Positions 1 through 8,590 are shown, counted from the stretch's first letter. The stretch is DNA of 64,000 nucleotides from Paenibacillus maysiensis (GCF_000520815.1 NZ_ASRY01000289.1:1-64000), one strand, 5' to 3'. The notes: a model not told the origin generated them from the sequence alone. Program-made: numbers and translations.

Positions 1-54
1 AGATGCGCAGTGGCACGATAGGTAACTTTTGAGTTTAGCTTATATAGACATAAA

Positions 55-87
55 AAACTGACACCGGAGTCGTTCCAATGTCAGTTT
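55..87 (-). terminator. Terminator after znuA
   Basis: A 9-bp perfect stem (AAACTGACA at 55-63 and TGTCAGTTT at 79-87) is followed, in the minus direction, by a run of T. It sits directly 3' of znuA and should end the znuCBA transcript. Confidence 0.75.
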
Positions 88-93
88 ACAGTC

Positions 94-1086
94 TTATTCA
101 TTCAGAGCCTTTTTCAAAGCCTCCATGTTGTTTTTCATAACACCAAGATAGTCGAGGTTCTTCTGCTTGTCTTCATCCGTCAGTCCTTCGAGCGGATTCA
201 ATACATCGATTTTTGCACCGATTTCAGTAGCTACGGTCTCAGCGACCTTTGGATCAACAAGGGTTTCAAAGAAAATCGTTTTAACATTATTCTCTTTGGC
301 AAATTTGATAATACCCACCAGCTTGTCCGGTGTAGGCTCTTGCTCCGGAGATAATCCAGAAATTGGTACTTGGGTTAGACCATATTGCTTAGCCAAATAA
401 CCAAAAGCAGCATGCTGGGTAATAAAGTCTTTACGTTTTATATCTTTCAGACCTGTTTTGAACTCGGTATCCAGCTCTTTCAGCTTGGCGATGTAAGCAT
501 CAGCATTTTTCTCATAATCAGCTTTGTTTGCAGGATCGGCTTTTACCAGCCCTGCTTCAATGGACTCTACTTCCTTTTGGGCCAAGACTGGATCAAGCCA
601 TACATGAGGGTCCAGCACATGATCGTGAGCATGGCCTTCCTCTGCATGCGCTTCTCCTTCTTCCTCAGCAGTACCTTCCATCAGGTTCAGCCCTTTGCTT
701 GCTTCAACCACAACACGCTGGTCGTTAGACGCGCTGCTCAAAGCCTGCTCTGCCCAGCCTTCCACGATACCGTTATATACAAAAACGTCGGCATCCTTCA
801 CCTGTGCCATATCTTTGGCGCTTGGCTCCCAGTCATGCGGCTCAGCACCAGCAGGAATCAGCGCGGTTACATCAGCATGATCTCCAGCGACCTGCTTTGT
901 AAACTCATACATCGGATAAAAAGTGGTAACCACTTTCAGCTTTTTGCCGCTGTCCGTCGTTTGTGCCTGATTCGGCTCGGTTTGGGGAGTGTTGGTAGCT
1001 GCATTATCAGATTTGGCTCCGCAGCCAGACAAAATAAGTGCCAGCCCTGCAGACAATACAAATGATTTTTTGAACCATGTATTCAT
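94..1086 (-). CDS. znuA: Zinc ABC transporter substrate-binding lipoprotein ZnuA/AdcA
   Basis: This is a cluster A-I (TroA-type) metal-binding lipoprotein that captures zinc outside the membrane and hands it to ZnuB. The N-terminus has a lipoprotein signal with the lipobox LSGC. The segment KLKVVTTFYPMYEFTKQVAG is typical of the family. An acidic His-rich loop (GEAHAEEGHAHDHVLDPH) precedes the WLDP motif, the hallmark of zinc rather than manganese binders. The start at 1086 is chosen because GGAG lies 8 nt upstream; an ATG 6 nt earlier is too close to it, and a longer reading to 1140 would only overlap znuB. It is the last gene of znuC-znuB-znuA, which follows a Zur box at 2735-2754, so expression in zinc starvation is expected. 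Family assignment is firm; zinc over manganese is inferred from the loop and context. Confidence 0.93.
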   Translation of the reverse strand: MNTWFKKSFVLSAGLALILSGCGAKSDNAATNTPQTEPNQAQTTDSGKKLKVVTTFYPMYEFTKQVAGDHADVTALIPAGAEPHDWEPSAKDMAQVKDADVFVYNGIVEGWAEQALSSASNDQRVVVEASKGLNLMEGTAEEEGEAHAEEGHAHDHVLDPHVWLDPVLAQKEVESIEAGLVKADPANKADYEKNADAYIAKLKELDTEFKTGLKDIKRKDFITQHAAFGYLAKQYGLTQVPISGLSPEQEPTPDKLVGIIKFAKENNVKTIFFETLVDPKVAETVATEIGAKIDVLNPLEGLTDEDKQKNLDYLGVMKNNMEALKKALNE

Positions 1087-1136
1087 GTTCATAGCTCCTT
1101 TATTTGTTTGGTTTTTCAGAATACGAACTGTTTCAT

Positions 1137-1985
1137 TCACTGGCGTGCTGCATTCTTCTGCCGGGAAGCCTGCTGCTTACCCAGCTTGCGGACCAGCTTT
1201 TGAATACAGATTCCCACGATCAGGAATAATAACAGCACCATCGCAATCGTCCCCCCTGGGGGTGTACTCAGTTCATACGAAGCAGTTAAACCCGAAAATA
1301 CCCCGATCAATGCGGTCACCATAGATATCCAGATGGCTGCGGCAAAGCTCGGTGCAATTCGAATCGCCAATGCAGCCGGTAACACGATCAGTGAGGAGAC
1401 AAGCAACACACCGACAATCGGCATTGCAGCGGCTACAATCATCCCTGTCAAAATGCTAAACGCAAATGAAATGGATTTGACAGGAAGGCCGTTTGTCTTC
1501 GCCGTTTCTTCATCAAAGGTAATCTGATACAAAGGACGCCGGAATACGAAAAAGAAAATACCCCCGATCACAGCCACTGCGATCATCAACATCAGCTCTG
1601 TCTGATTGACCGCCACCACTGAACCGAACAAATAAGCGGAAAAGCCTTTATTAATACTCTGATTCAGGTTCATTAAAATAACAGCCGTCGACAGGCCGCC
1701 CACCATAATAATGGCCACAGAAATCTCACTGTACGTTTTATAAGACCTGCGGACGTATTCAACGATAATCGCTCCGATTATAGCTACGATAAAACCAGTT
1801 ATCGTCGGATTAATGCCCAGATAGGCGCCCGCTGCCACCCCTGCCAGCGATACATGCGATAGCATGTCCGCCATCAGAGCCTGGCGCCGCAGCATCAGGT
1901 ACACTCCAAGCACCGAGGCCAGCAGTGCAATTACCCCACCGGCACAAAATGCCCGCTGCATGAAGTCGTAGTGCAGCATTTCCAT
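1137..1985 (-). CDS. znuB: Zinc ABC transporter permease ZnuB/AdcB
   Basis: This is an integral membrane permease of the ABC-3 family (282 aa), forming the zinc channel with ZnuA and ZnuC. It has about eight hydrophobic helices. Family motifs include LMLRRQALMADMLSHVSLAG near the N-terminus, matching the DALSHSVLPG-type ATPase-coupling segment, and AAAMPIVGVLLVSSLIVLPA later on. The C-terminus is basic. The start at 1985 follows AGGAAGGAAG by about nine bases. The gene begins inside the 3' end of znuC, with an unusually long overlap of about 55 nt, suggesting tight translational coupling. It lies in the Zur-controlled operon with znuC and znuA. Confidence 0.92.
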   Translation of the reverse strand: MEMLHYDFMQRAFCAGGVIALLASVLGVYLMLRRQALMADMLSHVSLAGVAAGAYLGINPTITGFIVAIIGAIIVEYVRRSYKTYSEISVAIIMVGGLSTAVILMNLNQSINKGFSAYLFGSVVAVNQTELMLMIAVAVIGGIFFFVFRRPLYQITFDEETAKTNGLPVKSISFAFSILTGMIVAAAMPIVGVLLVSSLIVLPAALAIRIAPSFAAAIWISMVTALIGVFSGLTASYELSTPPGGTIAMVLLLFLIVGICIQKLVRKLGKQQASRQKNAARQ

Positions 1986-2638
1986 CCGCCATCTTCCTTC
2001 CTCTCAAGCTCAATAATACGATCCAGATAATGTTGCACTTCCGATAGTCCATGGGTAACCATGACTACGGTTCTTCCATATTCCTTAACCTGCTGATTCA
2101 TCAGATCGTAGAAGTGATGGCGGCTTTCCTGATCCATCCCGGTCGTGGGCTCATCCAAAATGAGCAAATCCGATTCCTGAGCGAGCGCTCGTGCCACACA
2201 AATGCGCTGCTTCTGTCCACCGGACAGCTCGCCGATTTTACGATGACGTAAATCCCACATACCTACCTGACGAAGCGCCTGCTCTGTCAAATCATGATCC
2301 TCGGGCCGCATACGGCGCAACCACGAGCCATGAGTGTATCTTCCTGAACGGACAAATTCCAGAATGGTACTTGGAAATCCGCCATTAAAAGCAGCAATTT
2401 GCTGCGATACGAATCCGACAACGAGCTTCTTACCCTCACCTGTACGGTCGGACATAAACACCTTGCCCTTCCAAGGTTGAAGCAAACCGAGCAACAACTT
2501 GAGCATTGTCGATTTGGAAGCCCCATTCGGCCCGGTAATGGCCACAAATTCGCCAGAAAAAATTTCAACATTGGCATCCACCAGATTAGGAACGTCCCCG
2601 TAGCCAAATGTAACTTGTTCCAGTGAGGCTAATAACAT
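1931..2638 (-). CDS. znuC: Zinc ABC transporter ATP-binding protein ZnuC/AdcC
   Basis: This is the ATPase subunit of the zinc importer (about 235 aa from the chosen start). Walker A reads GPNGASKST: the usual glycine is serine, which I recall from AdcC-type proteins, so it need not be a defect. The signature is LSGGQKQR, Walker B LLILDEPTTGMD, and the switch His is in VTHG. The start at 2638 is preferred because GGAAG lies nine bases upstream; the reading frame extends 13 codons further upstream without a better site. The C-terminus runs about 55 nt into znuB, so its last residues (ending HFVPVG) are encoded in overlapping frames. It is first in the operon, about 100 nt downstream of the Zur box. 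Confidence 0.92.
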   Translation of the reverse strand: MLLASLEQVTFGYGDVPNLVDANVEIFSGEFVAITGPNGASKSTMLKLLLGLLQPWKGKVFMSDRTGEGKKLVVGFVSQQIAAFNGGFPSTILEFVRSGRYTHGSWLRRMRPEDHDLTEQALRQVGMWDLRHRKIGELSGGQKQRICVARALAQESDLLILDEPTTGMDQESRHHFYDLMNQQVKEYGRTVVMVTHGLSEVQHYLDRIIELERKEDGGWKCCTTTSCSGHFVPVG

Positions 2639-2734
2639 GACGCAGATCTTCCTTTCCTTTAAAAAGCCTGGAGCCATCTGAACGATTTACCTCCGCGCAG
2701 ATTCTCCAGGTCGTTTATTCTCATGAAACTATCT

Positions 2735-2754
2735 ACCGTAATTATTACGATTAG
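2735..2754 (-). promoter_or_regulatory. Zur box upstream of znuCBA
   Basis: The sequence TACCGTAATTATTACGATTA matches the Bacillus Zur operator core (CGTAAT-N-ATTACG) perfectly at the centre. It lies about 100 nt upstream of znuC, in front of the zinc importer operon, where a repressor site is expected. Confidence 0.85.
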
Positions 2755-2827
2755 ATAATAAAAAAACAAGCGTTGATAAACGTAACCTTTACGCATTAGC
2801 AAGTTTAACAGTTTAGGAAAGGTTCGT

Positions 2828-3140
2828 CAATGTTTTGCAGGTCTTTTGCTCGTTTACTAATATTTTCGGCCTTTTCTACAGTACCGATCTGAGTCTGAAT
2901 GGGCTCCACTTGTTCACGGATGCTGCTTACCGTCTTTTCCACACAGTTCTCAACCCGGAAAATACGTCCAATATCAGTATATCCTGATATACGTCTCCTA
3001 ATGTGGAGCCCGGTTTGTTTGATAATTCCTGCACATAAGTCGCCACGCCCTGTTTGGCAAGCTCCTCACAGGAGCCGAGATTTTTGTCGTTAAAGGCACT
3101 CTTCCAGCCAGGTGAGCGTGGGATTTATGTTTTGACGGAT
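2828..3140 (-). pseudogene. Remnant of an iron-siderophore/metal ABC substrate-binding protein
   Basis: There is no intact gene here, but minus-strand translation in shifting frames gives a continuous match to the middle of an FecB/FhuD-type binding protein: NINPTLTWLEECL, then a shift, NDKNLGSCEELAKQGVATYV, VYQDILIL, then another shift, and GRIFRVENCVEKTVSSIREQ followed by VEPIQTQIGTVEKA. The pattern of a long-lived helix with G-I-x-VE and an Arg/Glu-rich helix is typical of class III binding proteins. At least two frameshifts and missing ends make it a pseudogene. Its position between znuC and a G3E GTPase in a Zur region raises the possibility that it once belonged to a metal uptake system; the exact substrate cannot be told. 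Confidence 0.7.
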
Positions 3141-3172
3141 AAATGCCGCTCGTTCCTGACGTCATGAACCAG

Positions 3173-4240
3173 TCAATGGTTTTCGGCCATTTCCAGCTTT
3201 CTCAACCGTTCTTCGATCTCGGAAGCAGAGAAATTTTCGCCCATAACAACCGCTACATCGTTCACCTGCTTTTGCGGACGAATCGGAATGATTTCCAACT
3301 CCCGGTAGGCAAACTGGAACATCATCTGACCCTCTGATTCCAGAAAACGCACAATTCCTTTGGCTCGGTAAATTTCAGCAGGCAAACTGCGGAACAACTG
3401 TTCAAACTCGGAGCGTGGCACAGGTTGTCCAAAGAAATGCGTATGAACAACTACATGGTCGTAGGAATGATAATGCTCCCCATGTTCGTGGTCATGTTCG
3501 TGGTTATGATCGTGCTCATGGTGATGGTCTGCATGGTCATCATGAGCGTGAGCGTGCAGATGATTTTCCAAATGATGATGATCATTTCTGCTATCGGCTG
3601 TGGACTCCTTTTGCCGCAATGCGTCCATACGATCCTCTCCCTGAATGGAGAAAAAAGTATCCGCGTCCACGTCGCTCCGTTGCGTGCTCACCGTCAGCGC
3701 ATACGGATTTAATTCTTTTACGAGGGCCTGTGTCTTCTGCAACTCCCCCGCAGCCAATAAATCGGTCTTGTTAATAATCAGCTTGGAAGCGCATCGAAGC
3801 TGATCCTGCATCAAGCGATGTGACTTGCTTCTCTCGTTGCCCGAGGCAAAATCCAGAAATTGACGCGCATCCACCACCGTAATAACGGATTGTAAAATCA
3901 TTGAGGAATAGATGGAGGCATCTGTCACCGCATCTACAATTTCCAGCGGATTGGCCACTCCGGTACATTCAACGATAATCACGTCCGGCTTATATTCCTC
4001 GGCAAGATTCATCAGCTCCACGCCTAAATCTCCGCGAATGGTACAGCATATGCAACCACTAAGCATTTCCTTCATGGGAGCCTGACCGTTCACCAAACTG
4101 CCGTCCAAATTAACATCACCCAACTCATTCATCAAAATAGCCGGCTTGAGCCCCTGCCCTTTATAATAAGCCAGCGCATGCTGAAGAAGAGTTGTTTTAC
4201 CGCTGCCCAGAAATCCGGATAAAACAACAATCGGTATCAT
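3173..4240 (-). CDS. His-rich G3E (CobW/ZNG1-type) GTPase, zinc chaperone candidate
   Basis: This 355 aa P-loop GTPase is of the COG0523 family, whose Zur-controlled members (YciC/ZagA) deliver zinc to essential enzymes under starvation. Visible motifs are Walker A GFLGSGKT at residues 9-16, the metal-binding CICC motif around residue 63, the ECTG switch, and NKTD for guanine recognition. Between the G domain and the C-terminal CobW_C domain is a long His/Asp stretch (roughly residues 220-265, with repeats such as HDHNHEHDHEH) that should bind several metal ions. The start has no rival. It is transcribed away from the permease operon, and the Zur box at 4321-4341 lies between the two. It is one of three G3E GTPases in the window. 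Confidence 0.9.
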   Translation of the reverse strand: MIPIVVLSGFLGSGKTTLLQHALAYYKGQGLKPAILMNELGDVNLDGSLVNGQAPMKEMLSGCICCTIRGDLGVELMNLAEEYKPDVIIVECTGVANPLEIVDAVTDASIYSSMILQSVITVVDARQFLDFASGNERSKSHRLMQDQLRCASKLIINKTDLLAAGELQKTQALVKELNPYALTVSTQRSDVDADTFFSIQGEDRMDALRQKESTADSRNDHHHLENHLHAHAHDDHADHHHEHDHNHEHDHEHGEHYHSYDHVVVHTHFFGQPVPRSEFEQLFRSLPAEIYRAKGIVRFLESEGQMMFQFAYRELEIIPIRPQKQVNDVAVVMGENFSASEIEERLRKLEMAENH

Positions 4241-4320
4241 AAAATCCTCCTTGTCTTTACAACGTTTTAATAAGGATCGTACCGTAAAAATTTCCTTCTT
4301 GCAATCGTTTAGTGATATTT

Positions 4321-4341
4321 AATAATAATAATTACGATTAA
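4321..4341. promoter_or_regulatory. Zur box between divergent G3E GTPase and permease operons
   Basis: The sequence AATAATAATAATTACGATTA matches one Zur half-site (ATTACGATTA) perfectly and the other approximately. It lies about 80 nt from the GTPase start and about 135 nt from the permease start, so one site could control both directions. Confidence 0.75.
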
Positions 4342-4474
4342 TGAGCATAAATATATATGAATACGTTCGGATTTGTCAATATAGGGGGTGATTCAAGCAC
4401 GATTCAGCGGTCATGTTTGTCCCATTGCAGGCATAGGATGTAGACAAGAACCCTTATTCCCAAGGAGACGTAGA

Positions 4475-5476
4475 ATGAAAAACAGTACGCTGTTGAAGAT
4501 GCTGCCTTTTATGATTCCGTTTGCCTTTCTCATCCCTGTGCTTGTTACGCTATCTCCCCGGTGGATTCGTTCGTTAGATACGAGTCAGCTACAGCCGTTA
4601 AAAACGGTATTTATGGGCATCTTTCTGGAAGCTGTCCCGTTTCTCCTTATCGGCGTGCTCGTCTCATCCCTTTTGCAATGGCTCGTACCGGAAACATGGA
4701 TTCGCAAAATAGCGCCTGCGCATCCTGTGCCGGGTGTCCTGCTGGCCTCCTTGCTGGGTCTACTGTTTCCCATCTGTGAATGCGGCATGATCCCTGTCGT
4801 TCGCCAATTGATGCTCAAGGGAATGCCTGCCTATATGGGCATCACCTTTATTTTAAGCGGGCCGATGATCAATCCTGTGGTGATGGCTGCGACGATGATG
4901 GCGTTTCCTTCCCATCCCGAGGTCACTGCCGTTCGAATGGGGCTGGCCTTTGTCGTTTCTGCAATCATCGGGCTGATCGTGTATGCCTTTGTGCGTGTGC
5001 ATCCGCTCAAACGGTCGTTGCTCTCTTTTAACCAGCAAAAGCAGAGCAACCAGACTCATCGGCATAATCGCACATGGCGGGGCTTTTTTGTACATGCTGG
5101 CGACGAATTTTTGGACATGAGCAAATATCTCATTATCGGTGCGTTGCTGACAGCCTGCATCCAGACCTTCATCCCGCGTGATGAAATGCTTTCGTTAAGT
5201 GGTGGAACGGCTGGCTCGTACGCCTTTATGATGGGCTTTGCCTACGTCCTGTCGCTATGCTCCACCTCCGATGCCTTCGTCGCTACTGCTTTTTCGCATA
5301 CCTTTACACTGGGTCCGCTGGCATCCTTTCTTGTACTCGGCCCAATGCTGGATTTCAAAGGCACGCTCATGCTGTTAAGCACCTTCCGCACCAAATTTGT
5401 CGCCGTCCTGTGCTTGCTTATTGTTTCGCTTGTCCTGGTGGGCTCTATAGCTGCTGAATGGTTATTGGGGAGGTGA
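4475..5476 (+). CDS. Permease of the ArsP_1/DUF318 family
   Basis: This 333 aa multi-pass membrane protein has about eight to ten hydrophobic helices. The conserved block CECGMIPVVRQLMLKGMPAY, followed by an SGPMINPVV motif, identifies the permease family PF03773. Members of this family occur with TIGR03943 proteins and CobW GTPases in Zur regulons, but the transported species is not established. The start at 4475 follows CAAGGAGACGTAGA; the frame is open upstream but lacks a better ribosome site. Its stop overlaps the possible earlier start of the next gene. The operon permease / TIGR03943-like / G3E GTPase is divergent from the His-rich GTPase and shares its Zur box, so a role in metal handling in zinc starvation is inferred. 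Confidence 0.88.
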   Translation: MKNSTLLKMLPFMIPFAFLIPVLVTLSPRWIRSLDTSQLQPLKTVFMGIFLEAVPFLLIGVLVSSLLQWLVPETWIRKIAPAHPVPGVLLASLLGLLFPICECGMIPVVRQLMLKGMPAYMGITFILSGPMINPVVMAATMMAFPSHPEVTAVRMGLAFVVSAIIGLIVYAFVRVHPLKRSLLSFNQQKQSNQTHRHNRTWRGFFVHAGDEFLDMSKYLIIGALLTACIQTFIPRDEMLSLSGGTAGSYAFMMGFAYVLSLCSTSDAFVATAFSHTFTLGPLASFLVLGPMLDFKGTLMLLSTFRTKFVAVLCLLIVSLVLVGSIAAEWLLGR

Positions 5477-5484
5477 TTACGAAC

Positions 5485-6462
5485 GTGAATTCAACCTTTA
5501 GCATCCGCTGGCAGTATGGCATGCGCTCCTTGCTCATGATTGGATTGGCTGTGTATATCATCACATTGAGTCAATCGAATTCCCTTCATTACTACTTGGC
5601 TCCGCAAATGCAAAAGCTGCTCCTGCTCTGCCCCGTACCCCTGCTGTTTATCGCCTTGGCTATGGCGTGGCACGGCATAGCCGGGAAGCAGGAAGGCGAG
5701 GATTTATGTGATTGTGAGCATCCGTTGCCTCAAAGCTGGGTAAAAAAAACACTTGTATACGGAATGCTGCTCATTCCGCTGCTATTCGGTTCTCTGCTGC
5801 CCAATCAGGCGCTCGGCAGTGACATGGCGGCCAAAAAAGGCATGTCCTTCACGTATCCCAACCCGGAGATCCGACGCAAAACAGATATACAGACCACGAA
5901 AGCACCGGAAGTCTCCATGTTATCAACCGTATCTTCTACTCCAGCTTCACTCCCTTCAGGGGGAAAATGGAGTCAGGAAACGCTGGATAAGCTGTTCGTT
6001 CCACCTGATAAATACAACGTAGAATTTGCCGAGCTGGCGAAACGTCTGTACCAGCAGCCGACCATACAGATCAAACCGGAGATTTTTTCCGAAACCATTG
6101 GAGCCATCGAATTGTATAAGCACGCTTTTGAAGGAAAAAAAGTGCAGGTGACTGGCTTTGTCTATAAAGACGGCAGCCTGCCGGGCAATGGTCTGTTTGC
6201 GGTAGGAAGATTCCTCGTTATGTGCTGTACTGCCGATGCCATGCCTTTCGGGATCATCATCCAATCCAAGAAGGCACCGTCCTTTGACAAGGATACGTGG
6301 GTGACTATTGAAGGAACATTACACGCCACACAAAAAGACAATGTACCCGTACTCGAAATTCGATCCGAGAAAATAACCGCTGTCGCGCAGCCGGAATCCC
6401 CCTATGTTTATACTCAGGCCGACTCGGTAGCCACCTTTGATCGCTTGAATGCAGCACACTAA
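5485..6462 (+). CDS. TIGR03943-like membrane protein (DUF1980)
   Basis: This protein of about 325 aa has two or three N-terminal membrane helices (MLIGLAVYIITL-like, LLLLCPVPLLFIALAMAW, TLVYGMLLIPLLFGSLL) and a soluble C-terminal half. The segment VTGFVYKDGSLPGNGLFAVG, then RFLVMCCTADAMPFG, is the signature of the family: a beta-rich domain with a CC pair that could bind metal. The GTG start at 5485 is preferred because GGGGAGG lies 11 nt upstream; an ATG at 5458 overlaps the permease. Members almost always sit beside the preceding permease family, so the two probably act together at the membrane. Function is unknown. Confidence 0.85.
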   Translation: MNSTFSIRWQYGMRSLLMIGLAVYIITLSQSNSLHYYLAPQMQKLLLLCPVPLLFIALAMAWHGIAGKQEGEDLCDCEHPLPQSWVKKTLVYGMLLIPLLFGSLLPNQALGSDMAAKKGMSFTYPNPEIRRKTDIQTTKAPEVSMLSTVSSTPASLPSGGKWSQETLDKLFVPPDKYNVEFAELAKRLYQQPTIQIKPEIFSETIGAIELYKHAFEGKKVQVTGFVYKDGSLPGNGLFAVGRFLVMCCTADAMPFGIIIQSKKAPSFDKDTWVTIEGTLHATQKDNVPVLEIRSEKITAVAQPESPYVYTQADSVATFDRLNAAH

Positions 6463-6480
6463 ACTTATTAAGGAGGAAGA

Positions 6481-7590
6481 ATGATGAACAAAGTTCCTGT
6501 GATTTTAATCAGTGGTTTTCTTGGAAGCGGCAAAACAACACTGCTTCTGCGCCTGTTGGCACATACCCGCCAAATTCCCCTTCGTGCTGCTGTTTTAATG
6601 AACGAAATGGGTGAATACGATGTAGATGGTTCCATTATTTCTAAAGAAATGCCTGACGTATCGGTCGAGGGACTACTGGAAGGCTGCATTTGTTGCAGCA
6701 AAAGAAATGAACTGGCAGGCGCTCTGCACACCCTGCTCAGTCAGGAGCCGGATCTGATCTTCATGGAAACCACCGGGGTAGCCAACCCTGAGCAAGTGCT
6801 GGAAGAGCTTCGCTCCCCGCTGCTGGCAGATCGGCTGTATCTGGTTCACAGCATCAGTGTTGTGGATGCTGAGCTGTTCCATGAATACAACAGCCGCTTT
6901 ACGGCTGATAAGGAGCTGGTTCGGACCCTGCACGGACAGCTGTGCACCGCAGACTTCATTGTGGTGAACAAGACGGATGTCGCAAGTAGCCGTGAAGTGA
7001 CGAAGGTCGTCAAAAGCATCCGCAAGCTCAACGATACGGCCAAGCTGCAAACCGCTGAATATAGCCGGGTTGACCTTGAACCACTGCTAGAGCCTGTTCT
7101 GGCCTCCGTATCCGTTGCCGCAAAACCTGTACAGGTAACTCAACCCACATCAGCACAGGCGCAGCGAACCGATGCAGCCGCAGCGTCCGTCCCTGTTTCC
7201 TCCAAAAGTATCGGACGACCTGGCAGTATCTCCAGAAGTACGGTATTCAAAGTCATTTCTGCGCACAGTCATAGCCCTAACCACGATGCCAACCAGCCCC
7301 ATTCGTTTTCCCGTCTGGAGAGCTTAACGCTGCATCAATATTCTCCACAGCCACTTGAAAAGCAACGATTGGAAAGCTTCCTGACCGGGCTCGGTTCCTC
7401 GCTGCTTCGGGCGAAAGGCTATTGCGTGCTTCCGCACGAAGGTACGATGCTTTTGCAATTTTCAGGCAGCCACCTGGAGTGGCAGCCCACCGCGCTCCCC
7501 GTGAGTCAGGGGTATGTCACGCTCATTGGAGAGCAGCTCGACAAAGCAGCCATTGCCGACCAATGGGAGCAGTGCTTTATTTCGCTTTAA
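6481..7590 (+). CDS. G3E (CobW-like) GTPase, second copy
   Basis: This 369 aa COG0523 GTPase has Walker A GFLGSGKT (residues 11-18), the metal motif CICC, ETTG and NKTD. Its insert between the G domain and C-terminal domain is Ser/Ala/Gln-rich with only a few His (SAHSHSPNHDANQPH), unlike the strongly His-rich first copy, so metal affinity may differ. The ribosome site TAAGGAGGAAG directly precedes two adjacent ATGs. It is the third gene of the permease operon, 18 nt after the TIGR03943-like gene, and is followed by a hairpin terminator. A zinc chaperone role, possibly for the products of its own operon, is inference. Confidence 0.88.
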   Translation: MMNKVPVILISGFLGSGKTTLLLRLLAHTRQIPLRAAVLMNEMGEYDVDGSIISKEMPDVSVEGLLEGCICCSKRNELAGALHTLLSQEPDLIFMETTGVANPEQVLEELRSPLLADRLYLVHSISVVDAELFHEYNSRFTADKELVRTLHGQLCTADFIVVNKTDVASSREVTKVVKSIRKLNDTAKLQTAEYSRVDLEPLLEPVLASVSVAAKPVQVTQPTSAQAQRTDAAAASVPVSSKSIGRPGSISRSTVFKVISAHSHSPNHDANQPHSFSRLESLTLHQYSPQPLEKQRLESFLTGLGSSLLRAKGYCVLPHEGTMLLQFSGSHLEWQPTALPVSQGYVTLIGEQLDKAAIADQWEQCFISL

Positions 7591-7611
7591 TCGGCACATC
7601 CGCTTTGATAT

Positions 7612-7668
7612 AAAAGAAGAACCCTCCACTTCTGTCGGGGGGTTCACTCATTAAGACTTCTTACGTAA
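7612..7668 (+). terminator. Terminator after second G3E GTPase
   Basis: A stem of GAACCCTCC paired with GGGGGGTTC, set within a wider AAGAAG/CTTCTT outer pairing, lies about 30 nt after the GTPase stop codon. Confidence 0.55.
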
Positions 7669-7800
7669 TTAATCCGTACAACGGTCACAATAACCATGAA
7701 TCTCATCCAAAACACCAATATCCACTAAGAGTCTTCAATTTCGATTGTGTAAAATGATTTGTTGTTCTCATTTGCGTATGTAACTATCTGCAGATAATAA
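7668..7800 (-). pseudogene. Short coding remnant with a CxxC tail (possible)
   Basis: Minus-strand translation gives two in-register pieces in different frames: LQIVTYANENNKSFYTIEIE, then after a one-base shift LVDIGVLDEIHGYCDRCTD and a stop. The composition is protein-like and the end has a CxxC pair. No start codon or ribosome site was found, so this is probably a decayed gene downstream of zinc-free L31. The family was not recognised. Confidence 0.3.
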
Positions 7801-7801
7801 A

Positions 7802-7851
7802 AAAGCGATGTTCACGAATTATTTGTATAATCCGCGAACATAACGCTCGTC
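7802..7851 (-). terminator. Terminator after zinc-free L31
   Basis: An inverted repeat (AGCGATGTTCACG with CGCGAACATAACGCT, one bulge) is followed on the minus strand by a T run. It lies a few bases after the rpmE2 stop and closes the L33/unknown/L31 operon. Confidence 0.6.
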
Positions 7852-7856
7852 TTGTT

Positions 7857-8099
7857 TTAAAGGTTATATTTTTTGTTAAAGCGATCCACACGTCCACCGA
7901 TATCCACGTTTCTTTGTTTACCAGTGAAGAACGGGTGAGAAGCGGAGCTGGTATCTACACGGATAACCGGGTATGTGTTGCCGTCTTCCCATTCCATCGT
8001 TTCTTGGGAATACTTAGTGGAAGCACTCAGGAAAGAGAATCCACAGCTAGGGTCCAAAAAGATAACTTTGTTCAATGTTGGATGAAGATCTTTTTTCAT
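7857..8099 (-). CDS. rpmE2: Ribosomal protein L31 type B (zinc-independent)
   Basis: This 80 aa L31 paralogue lacks the CxxC zinc-binding pairs of the standard form. The family is recognised from [35 protein letters not shown] and [10 protein letters not shown]. In Bacillus the equivalent protein (YtiA) is Zur-repressed and displaces the zinc-containing L31 from ribosomes in starvation, releasing zinc. Here it is the third gene of an operon headed by zinc-free L33 and preceded by a Zur-like box, which fits the same role. Confidence 0.95.
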   Translation of the reverse strand: MKKDLHPTLNKVIFLDPSCGFSFLSASTKYSQETMEWEDGNTYPVIRVDTSSASHPFFTGKQRNVDIGGRVDRFNKKYNL

Positions 8100-8122
8100 A
8101 TTATTTCACCTAAGCTTTCATA

Positions 8123-8590
8123 TTATTTTATTGGTTCAAACTCATACGTACTGGCGCAATACTCCATCAGTTGGCAAAAGGAACGATTATGCCCCAGAAA
8201 AAAAGACGACAGATCGTAACGGTTGCGCTCAGGTTCGTAAACGACAAGCAAACGATGCCGTATATATCGCATCGCCCATTGCACGAACGCCCCCGATCTT
8301 TCGTCAGCCTTCATCGTTATATAAGCATATAGTGAATGGTCCTCCGGCTCGTCCCAAATGCTGACACCAGCACAGGAGAACTCGGTAGCCACGTGCTTTC
8401 GATTCAAAAGGCAAAGCGTACCATGCAGCTCGGCATCTATCGTACAGCCATGAAAAAAGGCTGTTTGCTTAGGTGCAAGCTTTATCTTTGGACGCTCTAT
8501 CCACTGGACTAATTCAAGTTTTCGCCGGTTCCATAACGCAGGCTTTTGCAAACTTAACACGATTTCTTCAACATGAAGTGGAGAGACCAT
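8123..8590 (-). CDS. Unknown 155 aa protein within the zinc-free ribosomal protein operon
   Basis: I do not recognise a family. The protein is soluble-looking, has four Cys (in HGCTID, GTLCLL, FSCAGV, SFCQLM and EYCAS contexts), several His, and no membrane segment or signal. The start follows AAAGGAGCC. It lies between rpmG2 (94 nt upstream) and rpmE2 (23 nt downstream), all on the minus strand under one Zur-like box, so co-expression in zinc starvation is likely. Its retention between two zinc-sparing ribosomal proteins suggests a related role, for example a zinc-free replacement for another protein or an assembly helper, but the sequence alone does not show this. Confidence 0.7.
   Translation of the reverse strand: MVSPLHVEEIVLSLQKPALWNRRKLELVQWIERPKIKLAPKQTAFFHGCTIDAELHGTLCLLNRKHVATEFSCAGVSIWDEPEDHSLYAYITMKADERSGAFVQWAMRYIRHRLLVVYEPERNRYDLSSFFLGHNRSFCQLMEYCASTYEFEPIK

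Noticed and set aside
385-1065. Long plus-strand open frame (226 codons) opposite znuA
   Set aside because: It is the antisense reading of a firm gene, with no ribosome site and no protein-like composition.
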